Shown: positions 32,470 to 40,203 of the stretch, in pieces
Layout: the number at the start of each line of letters is the position of its first letter
Position numbering within the stretch: the stretch's first letter is position 1
Source: Anaerolineaceae bacterium UBA1363
Lineage (GTDB): Bacteria; Chloroflexota; Anaerolineae; Anaerolineales; Anaerolineaceae
Reading direction: 5' to 3'
Length of the DNA: 64,000 nt
Assembly: GCA_002306055.1 (NCBI GenBank)
Contig: DBRR01000017.1
Coordinates: 687-64,686, forward strand
Notes under the pieces: generated by a model
The model's input: the letters and a program-made list of their open reading frames with translations, nothing else
What the model was told of the DNA's origin: nothing
Databases searched by the model: none
Made by a program: the position numbers and the translations under genes

Positions 32470-35123
32470 GCATGATTGGAGTGATAAGCTGGTATTTGTT
32501 CAGTTTGGTGTTGGCAGCGGTCAACCTGCCGCTGGCGTATGCGGCGATGAAAAAACTGCCATCCCGGGGGGTCTTTTTGCTGCGACCGTTGGGTCTGCTG
32601 CTGTGGGGAAGCATTTTCTGGTGGTTAACCTCCATTCAACTTCTGCGCAACGACCTGGCTTCGCAGGTGACGGCGCTAATGATCCTTTTGGCGATCAACC
32701 TGGTTGTTCTATCGAAAATTGATCGGGTGAGTTTTTTCAATTGGATCAAAGAAAACAAAAACCTATTTATCCGGGCAGAAATCATCTTTTTGGCGGGATT
32801 TGTGCTGATGGCGGTGGTCAGGGCGACCAACCCTGAAATCATCAACACTGAAAAGTTCATGGAGATGGCGTTCATTAATGCCATCCTGAAATCACCCGGA
32901 TTTCCACCTTTGGATCCCTGGCTGTCCGGCTATAGCATTTCCTATTACTACTTTGGCTATCTTTTATCCGCGATGCTGATCCGGATAACGGGCGTCAGTT
33001 CTTCGGTGGGCTATAACCTTGTGGCAGCACTTTGGTTTGGAATGACAGCCGCAGGGGCTTACGGAATCTTATGGGATCTGCTCAGCCTGCGTCAGGCAGG
33101 GACGAAGAAAACTCGCGCTGTAGGATTTTTAAAGAAAAACAAGGCAGTGCTGGCTTTGCTGGCGCCTTTGATGATGCTCGTGATGGGAAACTGGTTCAGC
33201 GGATTGGATATGGTCCATGCAAGGGGCGTGCTGCCCGCAGAGGTCTGGAAGGGACTGGATATTCCTGAGCTAACAAAAGAGCCAACCGCGATGACGATTA
33301 AACCACAGCGAGGTGGGTGGTCGTGGTGGCAAGCGAGCCGGGTTGTACAGGACCGGACTTTGGACGGCAGAGCTGTGGAAGTGATTGATGAGTTTCCGGC
33401 TTTTACCTTCTTGTTGGCGGACGTTCACCCGCATATGCTTTCGATGCCGTTGGTACTGCTGGCGATCGCCGAAGCCCTAAACGCATTCACGGGGGGGTGG
33501 GAAGGCCAGGTCCGATTGGGTAAGGTCGTCATCCCTGCTTCGGGGCTGGCTATTGCGCTCGGGGTTCTGACTTTGGGCGGAATTGGGTTTATGAATACCT
33601 GGGATTTCCCATTTTACTTACTGCTGATGGGTGTGGCATTCATGTTGTACCGCGCCCGAACCGCTGGCTGGACCATCGCGCGATTCTGGGAACTGGTCGG
33701 ATTCGGCGTGTTGGGGGGCGTGTTGAGCGTGGCTGCCTATCTGCCTTTTTATCTCAGTTTTTCTTCCCAGGCAGGCGGAGTAATTCCAAGCTTGGCTTTC
33801 TTTACCAAGGGAAAATACTTCTGGATTATGTTCGGACCCTTGCTGCTGCTGATATTTGGTTTTTTGGTTAGCAAAGTCAAGCGGATTTCAAAACCTTCTA
33901 GGATGAGCGGTCTGTGGGTAACGGCATCAGTATTTCTGGTTTTGTTCGTATTTGGCTGGGCTCTGGGGCTTCTCGGCACACAACTCGAGGCTACCAAAGC
34001 ATTGCTGCTCGGGTTGCAAGGGGCAACCTCAGCAGGAGAATTGCTCAAAGATAGCCTCCTGAACCGCCTGATAGCACCCGGAACCTGGATCACTCTGTTT
34101 TTGCTGATTTGGATAGGAATCAGCCTACTTTTCGAGAAAGTCAGAGCTCCTCATGCTATAAAAACTAACGGGGATGAGGATGCTCTTGAGCAATCGGTAT
34201 CCGTAAAGCCGATGGTATTCGTACTGCTGATGGTATTGTTGGGTGCGATATTAACCCTGGTGCCCGAGTTTCTGTATCTGCGCGATCAATTCGGCTGGCG
34301 GATGAATACCATCTTCAAGTTCTACTATCAGGCGTGGATCCTTTGGTCGCTGGCAGGAGCATACGGATTGATTATGCTTTTTGAACCCAAGGCAGATGGC
34401 GAGGCGCAGGATCGATGGTGGCTGCTGGCATTAATTATGGCAAGTCTGCTCGCAGGAGGGGTGGTTCTAAGCGAATTTGGCGCGCAAAAATTGGGCGAAT
34501 TCGGTACCTCCGCTCTGGACTATCTTATGCTTTTACCAGCAGTAATAGCGGCTGCGTGGATGATTGCCAAAGCCTGGCAAAAAGACTGGAGAAGGCTTAT
34601 GGGGGTTGTGGCGGTGTTCGGCGTGCTGGTGGGCATGGCTTTTCCGCTGATCGAAGGGTGGAACAAGACGAATGGATTCAATCCAGCAAGAGGTTTCTCA
34701 CTGGATGGCAAGCGGGATTTCTACCTGAGTGCTGGCGATGAAATGAAGGCTGCCGAATGGCTGGCAGAGGCGCCGATAGGAGTCATGGTTGAAGCCATTT
34801 CTGACACAGGAGGCAGCTACACCACCTATAACAGCATTTCAACCTTCTCAGGGATGCCAACCGTGTTAGGTTGGGTGGGGCATGAAGCCCAATGGCGGGG
34901 TGGATATGAAGAAATAGGCACCAGGCAAGCCGATGTGAAGGAACTTTACAGCACTAGCAATTGGGAACAGGCACAAATCATTATCGATATGTATAATATC
35001 CGCTACATTGTGGTCGGAAACACCGAGAGAAATACATACCAGGTCGATCAGAACAAGTTTGATGAGCATCTGGTAAAGGTTTTTGAGAGCCCAACAGTCG
35101 ATATTTATGAGGTCAAGCCCTAA
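32466..35123 (+). CDS. DUF2298 (Chlor_Arch_YYY) membrane protein
   Basis: An 885-residue polytopic protein paralogous to the C-terminal half of the preceding fusion. The shared landmarks appear in the same order: YYYF at 160-163, DVHPH at 319-323 in a loop between helices, NTWDF at 377-381, a late KFYYQAWILWSLAG, and the closing segment TTYNSISTFSGMPTVLGW. About 18 hydrophobic segments can be counted, and a soluble C-terminal part follows. The D-x-H-x-H element preserved in both proteins looks like a metal or catalytic site. Start: GTG overlapping the preceding TGA is taken, but ATG two codons later is equally possible. Confidence 0.82.
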   Translation: MSMIGVISWYLFSLVLAAVNLPLAYAAMKKLPSRGVFLLRPLGLLLWGSIFWWLTSIQLLRNDLASQVTALMILLAINLVVLSKIDRVSFFNWIKENKNLFIRAEIIFLAGFVLMAVVRATNPEIINTEKFMEMAFINAILKSPGFPPLDPWLSGYSISYYYFGYLLSAMLIRITGVSSSVGYNLVAALWFGMTAAGAYGILWDLLSLRQAGTKKTRAVGFLKKNKAVLALLAPLMMLVMGNWFSGLDMVHARGVLPAEVWKGLDIPELTKEPTAMTIKPQRGGWSWWQASRVVQDRTLDGRAVEVIDEFPAFTFLLADVHPHMLSMPLVLLAIAEALNAFTGGWEGQVRLGKVVIPASGLAIALGVLTLGGIGFMNTWDFPFYLLLMGVAFMLYRARTAGWTIARFWELVGFGVLGGVLSVAAYLPFYLSFSSQAGGVIPSLAFFTKGKYFWIMFGPLLLLIFGFLVSKVKRISKPSRMSGLWVTASVFLVLFVFGWALGLLGTQLEATKALLLGLQGATSAGELLKDSLLNRLIAPGTWITLFLLIWIGISLLFEKVRAPHAIKTNGDEDALEQSVSVKPMVFVLLMVLLGAILTLVPEFLYLRDQFGWRMNTIFKFYYQAWILWSLAGAYGLIMLFEPKADGEAQDRWWLLALIMASLLAGGVVLSEFGAQKLGEFGTSALDYLMLLPAVIAAAWMIAKAWQKDWRRLMGVVAVFGVLVGMAFPLIEGWNKTNGFNPARGFSLDGKRDFYLSAGDEMKAAEWLAEAPIGVMVEAISDTGGSYTTYNSISTFSGMPTVLGWVGHEAQWRGGYEEIGTRQADVKELYSTSNWEQAQIIIDMYNIRYIVVGNTERNTYQVDQNKFDEHLVKVFESPTVDIYEVKP

Positions 35124-35124
35124 C

Positions 35125-36816
35125 ATGCAGATCAGTGACAACGAAAAATTGGTGGAAAAGAACCACTCCCTGTTTGTCTGGTTCCTGCTGGCTTTTCTGG
35201 TTGGCTTGGGATTACGACTCTGGCGATTGAGTGATATGCGTTTCACCCTGGCAGAAGCTCAAATCGCCCAGGGAGCCTGGCAGATGGCTATGGGGGATGC
35301 CTCTGGATTGCCGGGTAATATGAGCTACGCAGGATTGAGCGCATTTTTGTTTTTCCTGTTTGAGCCAAGTTACCTTTTTGCCAGGTTGCTGCCTGTTTTG
35401 CTGGGGAGTTCTCTGATCCTGGTTCCCTGGTTCTGGCGGGATGTGCTTGGAAAACAGGCAGCACTCGTGCTGGCTTTTGGAATGGCAATCGATCCACTCT
35501 TGTTAAGCTTTTCGCGCCAGATCGTGACGCCGATCTTCGTTCTGGCTGGTCTCGCCTGGGCGGTGACGGCGCTAAAAAACAAGCGCCCTGCACTGGCGGG
35601 GAGTATGCTTTCGCTGGCATTTTTGGGAGGTTACACGTTTTGGGTGGTGGCACTGGTCGGAGTGGTCGTTTTTCTGGTCTGGCGTAAACACGGGCAATTC
35701 GAATTTCCCAGTAATTCATACAAGGCAAAAACCTTCTTGAAGCCGTTTTTGACAAGCTTTTTCGTGAGCCTGATGCTGGTTGGCAGCGCTTTCCTGTTAT
35801 GTAGTGAGGGTCTTGGGGGAATTGGCGCTGGGCTGGTGGAACTTGGTCAGCTTTTTGGCAGAAAGTACGAAATTGCCCTTTACCAGCCAATAATGGTAGC
35901 TCTTGCGTATAGCATATTACCTCTAGTTTTCGCAGTCTGGGCATTAATCGATGATTTACGAAATCATCAACCCTTGAAGAACCTGCCATTCTTAATTGGC
36001 TGGGCGTTGAGTGTGTTGCTGAGCATGTTGCTCGGCAGACGCGATTTGGGGATGCTGGTTTTTGCAGCCGTATTTGCATGGTTAGCAGCCGCGGGGCGTA
36101 TCGCGCATATTCTTGAACAAGGATCGGAACGGCGGGAAGTCGTTCTCGCGGTTACCCTGTTCCAGATTGTGATCCTGGGTTACATCCAGATGGTCAGCGG
36201 GCGACTGGTTAGTTCAGCCGTTAATTCTCAGGATTTCCAGTTTGCGTTGTTTGCTGTTTTAGCTGGAGTGCTGCTTTTGGTGATATCCACCGTTCTCGTG
36301 GGCATGGGATGGTCGCGCCAGGTTGGCGGGCAGGCGCTGCAAAACAGCCTGCTGATCCTACTGATTTTTTTGACTGTTGGGTTGAGTTTGCGGTCCATCA
36401 GATCACAGCAAGAATCCACCAGTCTGAGCTTGTTGGCAGGTCCAATCGTGCTGCCTAATAACGATATCGAGGAGGCTGTAGCTGAAATTGATCGGGAAGG
36501 ACGAGCGGATAAGACTGAAATTTCCTATGATCTTGGCCACTTGGAGCAGGAGTTTGCCTGGTTTTTCAGACAGCAAGTGAACTGGAAAAGCGCGAAAACC
36601 GACGTTCAGGCAGACCTGATGCTTTCAGAAAATGAAACGGATTTCTCTGCTGCGGATGCGTATCGCGGAAGAAATATCGTACTTTTCCGAACTATCGACA
36701 CAAATGTGGTAAAACCAGTTGATTTCCTGAAGACTTTGCTCGGAGAGCCTTTACCCTCCGTTTCACAGAACGGGATCTTGTGGGTGCGATTAAACCTTTT
36801 TACGGGAGCAAATTGA
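35125..36816 (+). CDS. GT39-like membrane glycosyltransferase, short form
   Basis: A 563-residue polytopic protein. Following the first helix, RFTLAEAQIAQGAWQMAMGD occupies the outer-loop position that carries acidic catalytic residues in GT-C enzymes. About eleven more helices follow, then a C-terminal domain of about 120 residues outside. The ATG lies one base after the preceding stop; GAGG is 12 bases upstream. An in-frame start further up is inside the previous gene and rejected. It closes the set of four GT-C/YYY-type membrane proteins. Weakly conserved, so its catalytic competence is less certain than for its neighbours. Confidence 0.65.
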   Translation: MQISDNEKLVEKNHSLFVWFLLAFLVGLGLRLWRLSDMRFTLAEAQIAQGAWQMAMGDASGLPGNMSYAGLSAFLFFLFEPSYLFARLLPVLLGSSLILVPWFWRDVLGKQAALVLAFGMAIDPLLLSFSRQIVTPIFVLAGLAWAVTALKNKRPALAGSMLSLAFLGGYTFWVVALVGVVVFLVWRKHGQFEFPSNSYKAKTFLKPFLTSFFVSLMLVGSAFLLCSEGLGGIGAGLVELGQLFGRKYEIALYQPIMVALAYSILPLVFAVWALIDDLRNHQPLKNLPFLIGWALSVLLSMLLGRRDLGMLVFAAVFAWLAAAGRIAHILEQGSERREVVLAVTLFQIVILGYIQMVSGRLVSSAVNSQDFQFALFAVLAGVLLLVISTVLVGMGWSRQVGGQALQNSLLILLIFLTVGLSLRSIRSQQESTSLSLLAGPIVLPNNDIEEAVAEIDREGRADKTEISYDLGHLEQEFAWFFRQQVNWKSAKTDVQADLMLSENETDFSAADAYRGRNIVLFRTIDTNVVKPVDFLKTLLGEPLPSVSQNGILWVRLNLFTGAN

Positions 36817-36818
36817 CG

Positions 36819-37520
36819 ATGTGTCAGAAAAAACTACAACACCTGCCCAGAAATATTGCCATTGATGGACCAGCAGCATCAGGGAAAACAACCATCGGAA
36901 CCTTGGTGGCTAACAAGATTGGATACATGTGCCTCGACACGGGCATTATGTATCGGGCAGTGGCGTTTCAGGCTCTGCGAGAGGGCATTGATATTGCTGA
37001 TGAGGCAGCAGTGACGAGTTTGGCTGAGCGAATTGATATCGACATCCTGCCGGCCAGCAGCCAGGACGGGCGTCAGTTTGATGTCATGATCAATGGGGAG
37101 GACCGCACCTGGGATATTCGTACTGCAGCTGTGAACGCGGTTGTCTCAGAGGTATCGGCATACCCGGGCGTACGCAAGGCGATGACCCGGCAGCAGCGAA
37201 AGATCGCTGAAAAGGGAAAGATCGTAATGATCGGGCGGGATATTGGTACGGTGGTGCTGCCTGACGCTGAATTAAAGATCTACCTGGATGCATCGGTCGA
37301 AGTCAGAGCGCAGCGCCGCTACATAGAAGATCTCAGCCACGGAAAAGATGCTTGCCTGGAGGACGTGGTTGAATCGCTGCGCCACCGCGATGAAATTGAC
37401 TCAGGGAGGTCGGTTGCACCTCTGAAGGCGGCTGAAGACGCGGTGATTATCAATTCGGACAATATGACGGTGTATGAAGTCGTCGAGTACGTGATGGAGC
37501 TCCTCGAAAAGCGGGGGTAA
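36819..37520 (+). CDS. cmk: Cytidylate kinase
   Basis: Phosphorylates CMP and dCMP to the diphosphates. The P-loop is IAIDGPAASGKTTIG, followed by the substrate region YMCLDTGIMYRAVAFQAL and the CMP-specific IGRDIGTVVLPDAELKIYLDA, then the lid RAQRRY and the DSGRSVAPLKAAEDAVIINS ending. The start at MCQKKLQ gives 233 residues, and GGGAG lies about 11 bases upstream. A longer frame begins inside the previous gene and is rejected. It is the last gene of the lepA run, two bases after the preceding stop, and ends at a terminator. Confidence 0.96.
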   Translation: MCQKKLQHLPRNIAIDGPAASGKTTIGTLVANKIGYMCLDTGIMYRAVAFQALREGIDIADEAAVTSLAERIDIDILPASSQDGRQFDVMINGEDRTWDIRTAAVNAVVSEVSAYPGVRKAMTRQQRKIAEKGKIVMIGRDIGTVVLPDAELKIYLDASVEVRAQRRYIEDLSHGKDACLEDVVESLRHRDEIDSGRSVAPLKAAEDAVIINSDNMTVYEVVEYVMELLEKRG

Positions 37521-37577
37521 GAAGCATATCTCCAACATGGTCGGATGTGTATGATCGGTGTTTGATGAGAGACTGAA

Positions 37578-37599
37578 GCGGACGAAGGTTCGCATTTTT
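37578..37599 (+). terminator. Terminator after cmk
   Basis: GCGGAC and GTTCGC pair (one G-T wobble) around a GAAG loop, then ATTTTT. It ends the long lepA-to-cmk run. The stem is short, so strength is uncertain. Confidence 0.6.
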
Positions 37600-37664
37600 C
37601 GTTAAGAAAAAAGATTAAACCATCTCCAGAATCGTGAAAAGTGACGGGGAGTAAGGCGGAGGCA

Positions 37665-37673
37665 TGCTATAAT
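37665..37673 (+). promoter_or_regulatory. Extended -10 promoter at the histidine kinase start
   Basis: TGCTATAAT is a perfect extended -10, ending nine bases before the ATG. Transcription would begin within two or three bases of the start codon, so the mRNA would be effectively leaderless. The only ribosome-site-like sequence (GGCGGAGG) lies upstream of the -10. Confidence 0.5.
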
Positions 37674-37682
37674 TTATGCGAC

Positions 37683-40070
37683 ATGTTTCTGCCAGCATCT
37701 ACCCTGATTAGTTTCCTCGACCAATTGCCTGCTGCTGAAATGCGGGGGATAGTCTGGATTTTGCCTGCCTTGTTGGCAATAGGCACAGGTTTGGCAATCT
37801 GGAAATTGCAGCGATGGGATACGCACTACTCATTGACAGAAGTAAAATGGTTCATTTTCCTGGCTTTGCTGGTTTTTCCGCTCACTTTTTTAAGTTTCAG
37901 GCCTTTTGACGGGAAACTCCTGACATTTACTGGAGAAATAGCCCAACCAATTGTCATGATCTTAAGCGCTCTGCCAGTTTTGCTGGCGGTTGGGCTTGTG
38001 GGACCTTTGCCGGCAATGATCCTGGGAGTTGGCACTGGTTTGATTCAGTCTTTTCGTTTGGGTCAGGACCCGATGGGGATGTTCTTCTATTCGAGTATTG
38101 CGATAGCTTTTGCCTGGACGCTGGCACGCATGAAGCCGCAATGGCAAAGCGACTGGAAGCAGCATACCGTGGTACAGGTAATCCGCTCATTTTTGTGGAC
38201 TATCCCGGTGATCATTCTGATCCAATTTACCCATGCGTTCGTCTACGGTGAACGAAGCGTGGTCGCGATCCTGGAGCAGATCCTGATTCTGGTGGTAAGC
38301 CGCGTACCAGAGGTGTTGATCAGTTCTTCGATCATTTGGGCATTCGTTTACTGGTTGAATTCCGATTGGCATCCCATGGATTTCATCAAGGCATTACCCT
38401 CCTCTAATCCTTACGATAAAGTGATGGAACGCATCCAGGAACTGACCAATGGCGATTACGAGGAACAAATCCCACCTGCGGCGCTCTCAGGCAGCGAGAA
38501 GGCGCTTTTTATGGCTCTGGAGAAGCTGCGAGTTAATCTGCAGACGCGCAATGATACCCAGGCAAGGTTGCTTTCAGTTGACCCATCTCATTACTCCCGG
38601 GAAGGCTATGATTTGGTGCTTTCCTCAATTTTGCGGGCGGCACTAACCCGGGATGCCTCCTCGGCACGACTTATCTTGCTGGACAAGTCGCCCGAAACCC
38701 GGCGGGGAGAGATGCGCCTGCGCCTCGGGCAGGGAGAAAATACAAGACTTTATGCTTACCTGGATGTACTGATTATCGAAAAAATCGGTGATCAAGATCA
38801 GTTAATCCTGAGTGACCTCAAAGTGGATCAATACTTTGGCTTGACATCGGGAACTCCGCATCCACAATCCATAGCCGCCTTGCAATTACGCGGTAATGGC
38901 AATTCGCAGGGGGTGCTTTGGGTTGGGTTTGAACAAAACCATTGGTTTGACCAGGAAGACATCCAGTTCTACCAGCAGTTGGCTTACCGCGCCTCAGCAG
39001 CCATAAGCACAAAAGAACAAATTTCCAAGGTTCAAAGCGAAAAAGGCTGGTTGAGCCTGGCATTTAATGCTTTTCCCGATCCGATATTGATCCTCAATAA
39101 GGATGAGCAAATTCAGTTCAGTAATACGGCCGCGAATGAAGCAAGCGACAAAGGCGAAGCTCTCATTGGCAAAAAGGGTAGTGAAGTAAGGATTGTGAAC
39201 GAGAAGCTCAAGAGTATCCTCGGAAAAGATAAGAAGAGTACTGAGTTGAAGACCCTGCAACTTGACGGAAATAAGACCTACGAGGTGCAGCGATTTCCGC
39301 TTGAAGGCGATCAGGAACGGCAGGGTGAAGTGATTTTGCTGCGGGATACGAGCTGGCTGCAACAGTTGAACAGCCAAAAGAATGAATTTGTCAGCAACAT
39401 CAGCCACGATCTTCGTGCGCCCCTCTGGCTGATGAAAGGTCACACCAAGTTACTGTCCAATATAGGCAAACTGAGCCCGGAACAGCGCAAGTATGTCGAT
39501 AAAATCGATGCGGGGATCGACTCCATGACACGGTTGGTGGACAAGGTTTTGAACCTTGAAAGACTGGACAGCGATGGGTTGCTGGTCTATACTACTTTCA
39601 GCATACAGGACACCATTGATGACACGATCAAGCTTCTGGGCGTCCAGGCGCAGCAAAAAAAGATCAGCCTGAACGTGGATTACGGCGGTTTGAAGAGCCC
39701 TTACATCTCCGCTGATCAGGTCATGATCCAGCAGGCACTCTATAACCTGATCGAAAATGCGATCAAGTTCTCTCCCCGAGGAGAAAGTGTGTTGGTCAGC
39801 GCTGAACGCGATTCAAGTTGGATGCATATTGCCGTCAAGGACAATGGGAAAGGCATCGCGCCATTGGATCAACCCAAATTATTCACCCGATTTTTCCATG
39901 TGGATGATGATTTGGCGTACGAAAATCGAGGTCAAGGGTTAGGGCTGGCGATCGTTAAGTCGGTTGCAGACAAACATGGAGGAAATGTGAGCGTAAAGAG
40001 TACACTGGGTGAGGGCAGCACCTTTTACCTGGATCTACCACTGCACAAAATTGAACCAAAAAAGACTTGA
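37683..40070 (+). CDS. Membrane sensor histidine kinase, orphan
   Basis: Autophosphorylates on His and passes the phosphate to a response regulator. The 795-residue protein has about seven N-terminal helices (residues 20-220). A HAMP-like or linker helix with NGDYEEQIP follows, then a GAF-like region (about 280-440) and a PAS domain (GWLSLAFNAFPDPILILNKDEQI region). In HisKA the phospho-acceptor is His575 in SNISHDLRAPLWLMKGH. The ATPase domain has NLIENAIKFS, DNGKGIA and GQGLGLAIVKSVADKHGG. No response regulator gene is adjacent. The input signal is unknown. A longer in-frame start at GTG 14 codons upstream is possible but overlaps the promoter. Confidence 0.92.
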   Translation: MFLPASTLISFLDQLPAAEMRGIVWILPALLAIGTGLAIWKLQRWDTHYSLTEVKWFIFLALLVFPLTFLSFRPFDGKLLTFTGEIAQPIVMILSALPVLLAVGLVGPLPAMILGVGTGLIQSFRLGQDPMGMFFYSSIAIAFAWTLARMKPQWQSDWKQHTVVQVIRSFLWTIPVIILIQFTHAFVYGERSVVAILEQILILVVSRVPEVLISSSIIWAFVYWLNSDWHPMDFIKALPSSNPYDKVMERIQELTNGDYEEQIPPAALSGSEKALFMALEKLRVNLQTRNDTQARLLSVDPSHYSREGYDLVLSSILRAALTRDASSARLILLDKSPETRRGEMRLRLGQGENTRLYAYLDVLIIEKIGDQDQLILSDLKVDQYFGLTSGTPHPQSIAALQLRGNGNSQGVLWVGFEQNHWFDQEDIQFYQQLAYRASAAISTKEQISKVQSEKGWLSLAFNAFPDPILILNKDEQIQFSNTAANEASDKGEALIGKKGSEVRIVNEKLKSILGKDKKSTELKTLQLDGNKTYEVQRFPLEGDQERQGEVILLRDTSWLQQLNSQKNEFVSNISHDLRAPLWLMKGHTKLLSNIGKLSPEQRKYVDKIDAGIDSMTRLVDKVLNLERLDSDGLLVYTTFSIQDTIDDTIKLLGVQAQQKKISLNVDYGGLKSPYISADQVMIQQALYNLIENAIKFSPRGESVLVSAERDSSWMHIAVKDNGKGIAPLDQPKLFTRFFHVDDDLAYENRGQGLGLAIVKSVADKHGGNVSVKSTLGEGSTFYLDLPLHKIEPKKT

Positions 40071-40096
40071 CAAATCAGCTGGTTTGTTACTATAAT
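40067..40096 (+). promoter_or_regulatory. Strong rpoC promoter
   Basis: Consensus TTGACA (40067-40072) and TATAAT (40091-40096) with an 18-base spacer. The -35 overlaps the stop codon of the histidine kinase. It gives rpoC a promoter independent of rpoB and a leader of about 100 bases. Confidence 0.85.
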
Positions 40097-40139
40097 AATC
40101 ATTTGCGTGAATTGTATTGGAACGACAAACTAAGAAACA

Positions 40140-40166
40140 CTGGAAACCTACTTTCCAGCGCTTTTT
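40140..40166 (+). terminator. Terminator-like hairpin in the rpoC leader
   Basis: CTGGAAA and TTTCCAG pair around a five-base loop, followed by CGCTTTTTT. It lies between the rpoC promoter and start codon, so it would act as an attenuator. It could also end the histidine kinase transcript. Confidence 0.7.
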
Positions 40167-40203
40167 TGTGTCTTAAAGCCCTCGTCTACATCAGGAGGTA
40201 TGA

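Noticed and set aside
37663..37671. ATG CTA TAA mini-frame after GGCGGAGG ahead of the histidine kinase
   Set aside because: It coincides with the extended -10 box and would lie outside or at the very edge of the transcript; a two-codon peptide is not supported.
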